A DNA stretch of 64,000 bases, taken from contig CM075770.1 of the NCBI GenBank assembly GCA_037974665.1, forward strand, positions 95,972,850 through 96,036,849, written 5' to 3'. The stretch comes from Ehretia macrophylla. Taxonomy: Eukaryota > Streptophyta > Magnoliopsida > Boraginales > Ehretiaceae. The notes under the pieces are model-generated. The model was given only the letters and a program-made list of their open reading frames with translations, was not told the DNA's origin and made no database searches. Below are positions 34,597 through 45,799 of the stretch, piece by piece (position 1 is the first letter of the stretch; each line of letters begins with the position of its first letter). A program made the position numbers and the translations under genes.

Positions 34597-36998
34597 TGTC
34601 ACGGCCCGACCCCGAACTCGTCGTCAAGACAAGGCCGGAATGTGATGTGGACTAGATAAATAACCTGTACAATCACCAGTTCATAGCCTATACATATATA
34701 AAAATTCCACAAGTAACTTCAAGAAGGGTGCCCAAAATCATTGGCACTTCATTTTCATTAACCTATTCCTTCCTATATACAAGGCCTACATTCAACCAAG
34801 CGGCATACCACAAGCATTAATGCCTTCTAGGCCTCAAAAGAATAGGTTAGTGATAAAAGTTACAAGCCAACATCCAAAAGAATATTATAATACTTGAAGT
34901 TGTACAAATATAACATAGTTCAATACATCTACATAACCATCTACAGGCAACTAGAATCATAGCAAGCAAAAGTCCGTCTCATCACACAAATAGGCCTCGC
35001 CATCAGCTTGAGTCCCTAGCACAGGCTCAACCTCAGCCTCACCTGAAAATTTGTCATAAAAAGGGATGAGCTACACTTAGTTCAGCGAGGGTTAACGGTC
35101 ACGGTAGGTTTTGCAAACATTTTCGACATTTAGAAAATCCTTTTGAAAAAATGCCATGCAAGAATTGCAATTAGTGTACAAGAATTAATAAGCAAGCAGT
35201 AACACATAATCCCACCCTCCGAGGTCGTCAAGGGCCTAAGCGAAGGTAGGTTTACCATATATCAAAGGATACGATACTCGAACAGTTGTTGGAGATGGCC
35301 AATCTCGAATCAGCTTCCATAGTAAACCCAAAACACCAATCGATAGGGGTACTCCAGAGGCAACCTAACCACAGTAGCCGAGTTCATCCTGGCATGCCCA
35401 ACGCCGCCCAGGAGGCCCAGAACTTCCACCATGGCGTTCAATAACTTAATTATACCAACCATCGCTCCAAGGAAACACACCAAGCGAGAGAGGAGTTCAA
35501 TCATAGCAAATAAGCTCGAAGGCAACAAAGTAGGTTGCCACCGGTTAGTAACAGTAATCAATAACATATTAGTGTAATCATGTTCCAAATAGAGTTCATA
35601 TAATGCATAAACATGCAAGTGAAGGCCAACGGAATAGGTTGCCCCCAAGGTGGGAACATAAAATGTATTAAACTTGACACCTTCTCATTTGTCCCAAATT
35701 GAACAGTTATTCTACCTATCTTCCTAAGCTCCAATTAATCTGATTTTGGTTTAGAATCGAATCTTATCGAATGTAGATAACTCTAGAATCAAACGGAACT
35801 CAATTCGGAGTTAAAATGAATGAGATATGGCTTTCGGAAATTGTCGCGCAAATCTATCCAGGAAGTCGGACGAGTAGCTGGACAAGTAACTCGCCCAGCT
35901 TAGTCGACTGGCTTTTACAGAGAATTTGGTCAATTTTCGATCGAGTAGCTGGGTGAGTTTAGTCAACCGGCTTATCGACCGACCTGGGCATCTAACACCC
36001 GTAAATTCACACATTTTACACCATATCTTGCTACCTTTCATCCCACTTCTCACAAACCATCAAACATACATAATGTGGTTTATTAGGTGCCAAATAATGG
36101 TTCAAACATCAACCAAAACATTCCATACCAACAATCAACTACCAACTCACCAAGAATTCAACATAGTACCCAATCAACACAATCAACCTTCAAGCTCTAA
36201 ATGCTAATTTCAATTTCCTAACTTTTACATACAAGTTACATATGCATTGACACCTACATAATCAACACCAAACTCACCTCTAGCTTTCACAAGTTCATCA
36301 ATTCACAAATTGAGCAAGTCCTAAATCCACAACACACAAAATACTTCATCTCCTCATTCAAGCTTAAATATGCAAGATATAACAATATTAATACACACAT
36401 ATCATCACAAACATGCTCAACATAGCTTTAAAAACTTTTAAGAAAACAACCCTTACCTCAAACTTGGGTTTAAAAGCAATAGAAGGCAAAAGAACTCATA
36501 AGACTAGCTGAGAGAAGTAGAACTAGCTTGGAACAATGCTGAAATTCCCTTATTTCTTCTTCTTTTCCTCTTTTCTTTTCTCCCTCTCTTCTCCCTCTTT
36601 GATCGTGTATGAGTGTGTGTGAGTGTGTGTGCAAAGATTTGTGTGTGTTTGAATATGTGGTGTGTGTTTTGAGTGGGAATACATAGTAGAAATTAGGTGA
36701 TCAAATATCTTAATTGCCAAATGTCTACCTTGCCCCCCAATTAAGTTATTTTTGCTAGTTTGCCTTTTTGATTCAATTGTAACTAATTAGTTACTAATCT
36801 TGACTTGCTAGAATATATTTAACGTCTACGGCACGTAAAATTCCTAAATGCACGAAATGAACATTTTAGCACATAAAACGATAAATATGCACGATAAATA
36901 ATATCAATGCACATAATTGATGCCAATACATATGAAATAATATGAATGCATTATAATTAATATAATTATATTTATAGACTCTCGTGTTGGGTTTTACA
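34597..36998 (-). repeat. Left LTR of the minus-strand Ty3 element
   Basis: TGTCACGGCCCGACC...GGGTTTTACA, matching 41865-44250 in the same orientation with frequent substitutions. Contains the shared LTR block (about 35220-35540), a CT-rich tract near 36550-36600 and GTGTGT repeats near 36610-36665. Confidence 0.92.
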
Positions 36999-37011
36999 TC
37001 CTCCCCTCCTT
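36999..37011 (-). other. Polypurine tract of the minus-strand Ty3 element
   Basis: The + strand reads TCCTCCCCTCCTT immediately after the left LTR, so the minus strand has AAGGAGGGGAGGA, the plus-strand primer site for this orientation. Confidence 0.85.
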
Positions 37012-37045
37012 AAAAGAATTACGTCCTCGCAATTTCTTCTTACCT

Positions 37046-38365
37046 TTAAAACAACATCGGATACTGCTTCTCCATTTGATCCCGTAACTCCCAGGTTGTT
37101 TCCTCGATCCCGTGGTTATTCCATAATACTTTTACCATAGGAATCTTCTTCCTACGCAACTCCCGATCTTGTTCATCCAAAATTTGTACGGGTCTTTCTT
37201 CATAAAAGAGGTTCTCACGAAGTTGTAGCAGTTCCGGCTCCAAGATATGAGAAGGGTCGGGTTGATACTTCCTCAATATCGAGACATGAAACACGTCATG
37301 TATACCAAAAATATTCATTGGTAGACTCAACCTGTATGCTAACTTGCTAATTTTCTTCACAATCTCGAATGGTCCTACGTACCTCAGACTCAATTTGCCA
37401 TCCTTTCCATGTCGAATCAACCCCTTCCGAGGAGACAATCTCAAAAATACCTTATCACCCTCTTCAAATTCCAAGTCTCTTTTTCTTCTATCGGCATAAC
37501 ATTTTTGCCTACTCTGTGCGGTGAGCATCCTTTTCCGGATCAAATGCACATTCTCTATCTTTTCCATCATCTCCGATAACAATGTAGGATCAATAGCCTT
37601 CATCTCACCTACCTCACTCCAATATAGAGGAGATTTACACTTTCGTCCGTATAAGGCCTCATAAGGTGCCATACCAATCATCGCTTGGTAACTGTTGTTG
37701 TAGGCAAACTCTGCCAACGACAAATATTTTTCCCATGTTCCTCCAAAATCTAATGCACAAGCTCGCAGCATATCCTCCAAGATCTTAATGGTCCTTTCGG
37801 ACTGCTCGTCAGTTTGAGGATGGTAGGCTGTACTGAAGCTCAATTTTGTCCCCATCGCCTCTTGAAACTTTTGCCAAAACCGTGATGTAAACCTTGGATC
37901 TCTGTCAGACACTATGCTCATGGGTACACCATGTAATTTTACAATGTTAGCTATGTACAAATCAACTCGTTTTTCCAAGCTATCCGCCTTATTCATTGCG
38001 ATAAAGTGGGTTGTCTTTGTTAACCGATCCATGATCACCCAAACAGTATCACAACCTCGAGGTGACCTCGGTAACTCCATCACGAAATCCATTATTATGT
38101 GCTCCCATTTCCATTGTGGAATTTTCAAAGGTTACAAAAGTCATGTGAGTCTTTGGTGTTCTGCCTTAACTCTTTGACATGTCAAACAACGTGCCACAAA
38201 CTCTGCAATTTCCTGCTTCATATTATTCCACCAATAGAATTGTCTCAAATCTCAATGCATCTTTGTTCCTCCAGGATGCATCGTATACCTCGAGCTATGA
38301 GCTTCTTCAAGTATCTTTTTCTTCAATTCTGGATCATTCGGTATACAGACTCGGTTCCGAAATCT
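37046..38365 (-). pseudogene. Ty3 integrase with chromodomain-like tail, 5' part broken
   Basis: From about 38365 to 38129 the minus strand encodes the H2C2 zinc-binding region (HPGGTKMH, WWNNMKQEI, CLTCQRVKAEHQ) with stops. A clean 360-codon frame (38128-37046) then has IIMDFVMELPRSPRG, SDRDPRFTSRFW and TAYHPQTDEQSERT, giving the D, D and E of the catalytic core (G before QSERT is E here). The end, KIPMVKVLWNNHGIEETTWE, is the chromodomain-like module that targets chromovirus integration to heterochromatin. The core looks intact, but its N-terminal part is interrupted. Confidence 0.88.
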
Positions 38366-38940
38366 TCACAATCCATCTTGCTGTTTGAAATCTGGATTGT
38401 CTTCTTTTATCTTCTGAAATTGTAGATCTTGTTGTTGAGCTTCCTTGATTTGAGACAACAATGCTGACTGAATCGTTAGATGAGTATTCACCCTTAACTT
38501 CGCCAAGCTTGCCTTCTGGCTCAATGCATATGCCACCACATTAGCTTTTTCGGGCACATAGTTAATGGTGCAATTGTAATCCTCCAAGAGTTCCATCCAT
38601 CTCATTTGCCTTATGTTCAGTTCCTTTTGAGAGAATAAGTATTTTAGGCTCTTGTGATCGGTGAAGATCTCGAACTTGCTTCCCTATAAATAATGCCTCA
38701 ATTTCTTTAATGTAAACACTATCGCCACCAACTCCAAGTCATGAGTAGGGTAATTCACTTCATAAGGCTTTAGCTTCCGAGAGGCATAAACGATGACTTG
38801 ACCATTTTGCATCAACACACATCCTAATCCCTCATTTAAAGCATTACTATAGATGACAAGCCCTTGACTTCCCTCAGGCAAGACTAACATAGGAGCGGTT
38901 GTCAATCTCTTCTTCAACTCTTGGAAGCTATTCTCACACT
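38366..38940 (-). pseudogene. Ty3 RNase H domain, broken
   Basis: Segment 38917-38684 encodes [21 protein letters not shown], where the first catalytic aspartate of YSDAS is N, then [21 protein letters not shown] and RHYL followed by TAG in place of the tryptophan codon. Segment 38605-38366 continues with [11 protein letters not shown] and VAYALSQKA, where the usual ADALSRKA has changed. Loss of the key aspartates and the stop indicate no activity. Confidence 0.83.
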
Positions 38941-39211
38941 TGTCGTCCTATGTGAAGCTTACCTTCTTTTGAGTCAATCTTGTAAGGGGTCCTGCAATCT
39001 TTGAGAAGTCTTTCACGAATCTCCTGTAGTACCCGGCTAATCCAAGGAAGTTGTGTACTTCCGTAACATTCTCGGGCTTCTTCTACGTTTGCACCACTTC
39101 AATCTTTGATGGATCCACAACTATCCCCGCTTGGGAGATTATATGCCCTAAGAAAGCAACTTGTTGAAGCCAAAACTCACATTTGCTGAACTTGGCATAC
39201 AACTGATGTTC

Positions 39212-39724
39212 TCACAACTTCTGTAACACCAAATGTAGTTGTCTCTCATGCTCCTCCTCCGTCTTGGAATACACCAAAATATCATCTATGAATATTACCA
39301 CAAACTGATCCAAGTAAGGCTGGAACACCCTGTGCATCAAGTCCATAAAGGCAGCATGAGCATTTGTTAGTCCAAACGGCATTACAATAAACTCATAATG
39401 TCCGTACCTTGTCCTAAAAGCTAACTTAGGCACATCTTCCTTTTTGATGCGAAGTTGATAATAACCTTGCCTCAAATCAAACTTCGAGTAAACTTTGGCT
39501 CCTTGTAGTTGATCAAATAGCTCATCTATCAATGGCAATGGATATTTATTCTTGACAGTCACATGATTCAACCCCCGATAATTGATACATAGCCTCAAGG
39601 TGCCATCTTTCTTCTTCACGAACAATACTGGGGCTCCCCAAGGAGATGAACTAGGTTGAACAAATCCTTTTTCGAGCAATCCTTGCAATTGAATCTTCAA
39701 TTCTTGCAATTCAATTGGGGCCAT
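39212..39724 (-). pseudogene. Ty3 reverse transcriptase, broken
   Basis: A 170-codon frame covers RT from [20 protein letters not shown] through CINYRGLN (D to N), [31 protein letters not shown] and [15 protein letters not shown] to [14 protein letters not shown], which holds the catalytic DD pair. It is bounded upstream by a TAA where the intact copy has CAA, and downstream by a TGA in the QKL-EHQ segment. RVT_1 of a Ty3 element. Confidence 0.9.
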
Positions 39725-39748
39725 CCGATATGGTGCCTTTGAGATGGG

Positions 39749-40345
39749 TTAAGTACCAGGCAATACCTCAATTACAAAGTCAATCTCCCTCTTTGGTGAT
39801 AATCCCGATAATTCTTTCGGAAACACATCAACATATTCCTTCACCACTGGCACCTCTATAAGCCTAGCTTGATCGGTTGGCTTGTTAATCAAATAAGCCA
39901 AGTATCCACTGCATCCCTTCCTCATTAATTTGACCGCTTTGATCGAGGATACAATAGTATTACCTGAAAAATCACCTCTATCCTTTATCTCAACCACAGG
40001 TTGACCCGGTACCTGAAATTTCACAATCTTCGTTCGGCAATCCAATTGGGCATAGTTGCGAGCTAACCAATCCATTCATAATATAACATCATACTTTTGA
40101 AAAGGGAGTACAATGAGATCGGCCAAAAATTCTCGGCCTTTTATTTGAATTTTACATTCCTTGCATCCATATTTAGAAATGTACTTGGTACCTATAGGAT
40201 TGCTAACTTCTACATGACATGATAAAGGTCCTATTTGTAATTTGATGCGATGCACACATTGAGGTAAAATAAAGGAATGCGTGGCTCCAGTATCAATAAA
40301 CACCTTTACCAATTGCTTTGAAATTAAAAAATTACCTTCAACCAC
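39749..40345 (-). pseudogene. Ty3 aspartic protease and linker to RT
   Basis: VEGNFLISKQLVKVFIDTGATHSFI carries the DTG catalytic triad of the retropepsin (the intact relative has DSG). After a TGA at about 40074 replacing a glycine codon before MDWL, the frame runs through the protease end and the linker [14 protein letters not shown] to EVLPGT and a TAA. This is pol material in the normal position between gag zinc knuckles and RT. Confidence 0.85.
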
Positions 40346-40426
40346 TGCTGCAGCCTCTGGAACCTCCTCTTGATCAACAACATATACCCGGGCTTGAACC
40401 CTCTGTGCTGGGACATTGACTGTGGT

Positions 40427-41512
40427 CTAGTGCTGCTGATCCTTGCTTTGCCATTTAGGGCACTGCCTTGCTTGATGTTGATCACTGCCACATCTAAGGC
40501 ATCTACCATTCTTTCTCCAACATTGGGCCTCTATATGCCCCTTCTTATTACAATGCCTGCACACAACATTACGGGCAGTAGCAGTATTGCCCAAAGAACC
40601 ACTAGCCGATTGAGTAACTGAAGCACCCGGTTGTGGTCGGGTAGGGGATAATCTAGCTTGACTTGAATCTTGACTCTGGACTGAGTATGATCTCTGTAGT
40701 ACTTGTGACAACATTGGCCTCTTACTCACTTGACTCAGTCCCCCACGAGCATCCAATCTCATTTTCTCAACTCGTGACGCCGAATCAACCATCTCGGCAT
40801 AATCAGTGAAACGGTGAGATACAAGAAAATCATGAATTTCGGGCCTTAGTCCCTGAACAAAGTGTTTGATCCTTGCACTTTCTGTTTGGACCAATCCCTG
40901 CAAATACTTGGAGAGTTTGTTGAATCGGGCTTCATATTGCACTACCGACAAGCTTCCTTGCCTCACAGTGAATAACTCTTCTTCCTTTTTCTCTCGAGCC
41001 ACCTCCGACACATAGTTGTCTTTGAAAGACCTCACAAAGTTAGCCTATGTTGTTGGGGTGCCATTTCGCTCCCAACGAGTCTTCTCATTTCTCCACCACT
41101 CATCCGCATCTTCCTCCAACAAGAAGGTTGCAAAAGCCACCTTCTTCTCATTATTGTAGTCCATGGCCACATAAATCTTCTCCACCTTGGCAAGCCAAGC
41201 CTCCACCTTCTCATTGTCAGGCTCACCGAGGAACTTAGAAGGTCCGTATCCTAGGAAGCCTTTCAATGTATCATCTCTATCACCTTGGTGGTTGTTGTTG
41301 TCGTTGCCACCACCGTTGTTGTTATTGTTATTAGTGTTAGCTGCGGCTGTTGCTACTGTGGCTGCTGCGGTTACTGCTTGCTATTCTATAGCTCTACTCA
41401 TGCGGTTTATCGCAGTTGCCATCATGTTAAACATAGCTATCCCAGGGTTGGCTGGGTGAACATCCCCTGTTCCTGGGGCTCCGGCATTTGCACGGGTGTT
41501 ACGACCTGCCAT
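40427..41512 (-). pseudogene. Ty3 gag, broken
   Basis: The ATG at 41512 begins MAGRNTRANAGAPG, followed by a low-complexity N/T/A region and a TAG. The conserved GFLGYGPSKFLGEPDNEKVEAWL segment opens the retrotransposon gag domain, with a TAG near 41042 where a tryptophan is expected. A 202-codon frame (41035-40427) completes the domain (SVVQYEARFNKLS, LRPEIHDFL) and has two zinc knuckles, CRHCNKKGHIEAQC and CLRCGSDQHQARQC. The same organisation is intact at 51464 on the + strand. Confidence 0.88.
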
Positions 41513-41844
41513 CTATAGACATAGTACATGGACCACTGAATGTTATATAATACGCATGCTTTATGATATGAAATAAGTGTACATGTCCTGTAGTTACTTC
41601 TAATATAAATGATTATGGATAGATTAATATTGATATGGTATAGTATATGGCCATACTTATTTACATAATTTCATATTAGTAAGAAACAAATACTGCACAT
41701 AAGCACATATTATTCACATATAGACACATAAATCACCTTATCACATAAGTAATTCAAAACATCTCTCAAGTAATTCGTCTTCCTATTTAGAGCATCTACC
41801 CATAGACCATTTTCCTAAACCCGAACACTCGCTAACCTAGGTTA

Positions 41845-41856
41845 GCTTTGATACCA
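41845..41856 (-). other. Primer-binding site of the minus-strand Ty3 element
   Basis: The + strand GCTTTGATACCA is the complement of TGGTATCAAAGC, a one-base variant of the initiator tRNA-Met type. It is separated from the right LTR by 8 nt, not the usual 0-3. Confidence 0.8.
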
Positions 41857-41864
41857 CCTAAAGG

Positions 41865-44250
41865 TGTCACGCCCTGACCCCGAACTCGTCACCAAGACAA
41901 GGCCGGAACGTGACACGAAATAGATAAATAACCTGTACAATCACCAGTTCATAGCCTATACATATATAAAAATTCCACAAGTAACTTCAAGAAGGGTGCC
42001 CAAAATCATTGGCACTTTATTTTCATTAACCTATTCCTTCCTATATGCAAGGCCTACATTCAACCAACCGGCATACCACAAGCATTAATGCCTTCTAGGC
42101 CTCAACAGAATAGGTTAGTAATAAGAGTTACAAGCCAACATCCAAAAGAATATTACAATACTTGAAGTTGTACAAATATAACATAGTTCAATACATCTAC
42201 ATAACCATCTATAGGCAACTAGAATCATAGCAAGAAAAAGTTCGTCTCATCACACAAATAGGCCTTACCATCAACTTGAGTCCCTAGCACAGGCTCAACC
42301 TTGGCCTCACCGAAAAAATTGTCATAAAAAGGGATGAGCTACACTTAGCTCAGCGAGGGTTAACGGTTACGGTAGGTTTTGCAAACATTTTTGACATTTA
42401 GAAATCCTTTTGAAAACATGTCATTCAAGAATTGCAATTAGTGTACAAGAATTAATAAGCAAGCAGTAACACATAATCCCACCCTCCGAGGTCCTCAAGG
42501 GCCCAAGCGAAGGTAGGTTTACCATATATCAAAGGATACGATACTCAAACAGTTGTTGGAGATGGCCAGTCTTGAATCAGCTTCCATAGTAAACCCAAAA
42601 CACCAATCGATAGAGGTACTCTAGAGGTAACCCAACCATAGTAGCCGAGTCCGTCTTGGCAATCTCAACGCCGCCCAGGCGGCCCAGAACTTCCACTATG
42701 GCGTCAATAACTTAATTATACGAACCATCTCTCCAAGGAAACACACCAAGCGAGAGAGGAGTTCAATCATAGCAAACAAGCTCGGAGGCAACAAAGTAGG
42801 TTGCCACCAGTTAGTAACAGCAATCAATAACATATTAGTGTAATCATGTTCCAAATAGAGTTCATATAATTCATAAACATGCAAGTGGAGGCCAACGGAA
42901 TAGGTTGCCCCCAAGGTGGGAACATAAAATGTATTAAACTCGATACCCTCGCATTAGTCCCAACTTAAACAGTTATTATACCTATCTTCCCAAGCTCCAA
43001 TTAATCTGATTTTAGTTTAGAATTGAATCTTATCGAATGTAGATAACTCTAGAATCAAACGGAACTCAATTCGGAGTTAAAATGAATGAGATATGGCTTT
43101 CGGAAAATTGTCGCGCAAATCTGTCCGGGAAGTCGGACGAGTAACTCGCCCGGCATAGTCGACCGGCTTTTACAGAGAATTTGGTCAATTTTTGGTCGAG
43201 TAGCCGGGCGAGTTTAGTCGACCGGCTTCGACCGACCTGGGCATCTAACACCCGTAAATTCACACATTTTACACCTTATCTTGCTACATTTCATCCCACT
43301 TCTCACAAACCATCAAACATACATAATGTGGTTTATTAGATGCCAAATAATAGTTCAAACATCAACCAAAACATTCCATACCAACAATCAACTACCAACT
43401 CACCAAGAATTCAACATAGCACCCAATCAACATAATCAACCTTCAAGCTCTAAATGCTAATTTCAATTTCCTAACTTTTACATACAAGTTACATACATAT
43501 TGACACCTACATAATCAACACCAAACTTACCTCTAGCTTTCACAAGTTCATCAATTCACAAATTGAGCAAGTCTTAAATCCACAACATACAAAATACTTC
43601 ATCTCCTCATTCAAGCTTAGATATGCAAGATATAACAATATTAATACGCACATATCATCACAAACATGCTCAACATAGCTTTAAAAACTTTTAAGAAAAC
43701 AACCCTCACCTCAAACTTGAGTTTAGAAGCAATAGAAGGCAAAAGAACTCTTGAGACCAGCTGAGAGAAGTAGAACTAGCTTGGAACAATGCTGAAATTC
43801 TCTTCTTTCTTCTTCTTTTCCTCTTTTCTTCTCTCCCTCTCTTCTCCCTCTTTGATCGTGTATGAGTGTGTGTGAGTGTGTGTGCAGAGATTTGTTTGTG
43901 TTTGAGTGTGTGGTGTGTGTTTTGAGTGGGAATGCATAGTACAAATTAGGTGATCAAATATCTTAATTTCCAAATGTCCACCTTGCCCTCCAACTAAGTT
44001 ATTTTTGCTAGTTTGCCATTTTGATTCAATTGTAACTAATTAGTTACTAATCTTGACTTGCTAGAATATATTTAATGTCTACGACGCATAAAATTCCTAA
44101 ATGCACGAGATGAATATTTTGGCACGTAAAACGATAAATATGCACGATAAATAATATCAATGCATATAATTGATGCCAATCATATGAAATAATCTGAATG
44201 CATTATAGTTAATAGACTTATATATATAGACTCTCGTGTCGGGTTTTACA
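41865..44250 (-). repeat. Right LTR of the minus-strand Ty3 element
   Basis: TGTCACGCCCTGACC...GGGTTTTACA, paired with 34597-36998. Contains the shared block (about 42480-42810) and the same CT and GTGT tracts near 43800-43920. Followed by the AATAC duplication. Confidence 0.92.
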
Positions 44251-44683
44251 AATACTAATTAGGATAATGTATCAAGTGATTTATTCTAACTTAGGTTTGT
44301 TATTGAATAGCTTTAGATATGAAAAACTAAGTCAATATTACTCTGTCGAACATTAAGTATAGAAGTTAAATATATTTTACTTTATTGACTAAGCATCTTA
44401 GTTAAAATATAGAAATTTATAAGGAAAGGAAAAAGAATTAGTATGTCACTAAGAATTTTGGTTTAGCAGTTACGTGAAATAGTTTGGAAATATTTGAACT
44501 TAGACTTGTTATTAGGAACTTGCAAAATAAGTATACTAAACTTGGAAGATTAAGTGTGGTATTTCGAGGAACTAGGTCGTAGATTTTGGGTACAATCTGG
44601 AGTACCCTCTGGGGAAAGATAAGAAGTTGAAATTGTGATCAAGGCTGGCCACCTCCTAAAATGATTGGATTGAAAATTGTTCC

Positions 44684-44754
44684 TACTCTCTCTTGGTACC
44701 ACCCTTGGAGAGTAGTATCCTACTCTCGCTTGGCATTCCACCCTCGGAGAGTAG
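44684..44754. repeat. Two adjacent hairpin-forming repeats
   Basis: TACTCTC...GAGAGTA occurs twice in succession (44684-44714 and 44720-44754), each copy with complementary ends around a TTGG-containing loop. It lies inside the solo LTR that spans 33893-45280. Confidence 0.65.
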
Positions 44755-45280
44755 GCTAATATCTGATGTGGATATATGCCATTAAATGTTACTATTATTA
44801 ATACTAGTTATCATATGATATTGTATCTTGACGTTTACCATACTTGGGTATTATCGTACATGTACTGCATCATGATTTTCAAAAGGGACCTAACCAAAAG
44901 TATTTTAAAAACTTTTCTATTTTATCCTCACTGAGCTTCCCCAGGGACAACTTAGCTTGATATAGGTTGACATTATGTAATTACGTGCTTGAGGCTCCTT
45001 TCCTGCCATGTTTCGAACCAAGTTGAAAAAGTTAGAGTTCGTTTGTATTACTCTCGGGTAGAAGGGTAGCTGTGCTGAAACCCTAATTTGTATGATAGCC
45101 GGGTAATTATCGGATCTCAGATGTTGTAACACCTTTTTGTACTTAAATTATTATATAAAGGCTTGTTATTGAATGATTCTTTATTTATTATTCCTTTTTA
45201 TAAGAAGTTATGAAATCATAATGACAGTAAACGCAGACTTTGACCTAATCTTGAGAAGGGTCGGGGTTTGGGTCATTACA

Positions 45281-45510
45281 CAGAACAATTTCTATTTCCA
45301 AGGCATCCCCAAAAAATTCCATCTTCAAGCCGTCTCCAAACAATTCCGTCTGCAAACCGTCTCCAAACAATTCTGTCTCCAAGCCGTCTCCAAACCGTCT
45401 CCAATCAAATTTTTTCCTCAAACCTTTCATCATATTTCGTCTTCAAACCTTCTCCAACCACATTATGTCTTCAACAACTTAGTCTCCATGCCGTCACCAA
45501 TCTTGATATT
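45281..45510. repeat. CACTA subterminal repeats, inner part
   Basis: Ten or more copies of CCGTCTCCAAA-like motifs continue the array interrupted at 33892. Confidence 0.82.
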
Positions 45511-45799
45511 TTTTTTGGTCATTTTTAATATTTAAAATACATAATTATTTATTTGTAAAAATCATAAATAAATATCAATCATTTGATTTAAATTTTAGTT
45601 TATTTAAATAAAAATATATATAATATAATATTGTACAAGGCCATAAAAAACACAAATCCTAAATGTAATTTTTCAAACTCTTTAATTATCTTAATAGAAC
45701 ATCAAATGGGAAAATTAATCTTTAGATCCATCACCGGTATGAGAGGGAAGTTGCTGTACAGGTGGTGTTAGAAACAATTTCATAAGGAGTGCGACCTAT

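Larger units (their letters stand above)
34597..44250 (-). mobile_element. Ty3/gypsy retrotransposon, Tekay/Del-like, decayed, minus strand
   Basis: Flanked by AATAC duplications (34592-34596 and 44251-44255). LTRs of about 2.4 kb lie at 34597-36998 and 41865-44250. The PBS complement (41845-41856) is by the right LTR and the polypurine complement by the left LTR. gag-pol runs on the minus strand in Ty3 order (gag, PR, RT, RH, INT) with a chromodomain-like tail. At least seven nonsense codons interrupt the single gag-pol frame. Its proteins align closely in motif order with the intact copy at 51464-56287, and both belong to the chromovirus group by integrase and C-terminal features. Confidence 0.93.
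33893..45280 (+). repeat. Solo LTR in the CACTA subterminal array, itself interrupted
   Basis: Its ends are TGTAATACCCGATC (33893) and GGGTCATTACA (45280). The two parts, 33893-34596 and 44256-45280, total about 1.73 kb once the Ty3 element at 34597-44250 and its duplicated target are removed. The CACTA repeats continue on both sides (CTCCAAA | CAGAACAATTTC), so the target duplication is probably CCAAA, now CAGAA on the right. No internal domain belongs to it. Orientation is assumed from the TGTAATACCC start and is less certain. Confidence 0.75.

Noticed and set aside
41187..41518. Plus-strand frames of 77-90 codons rich in V/A/C over the gag region
   Set aside because: They are shadows of the minus-strand gag pseudogene and its low-complexity N/A/T region.
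33893..45280. Treating 33893-45280 as one full-length retrotransposon with its own coding region
   Set aside because: The coding region lies within separate LTRs with their own AATAC duplication. The outer ends enclose only about 1.7 kb of their own DNA and no PBS or PPT, so a solo LTR fits better.
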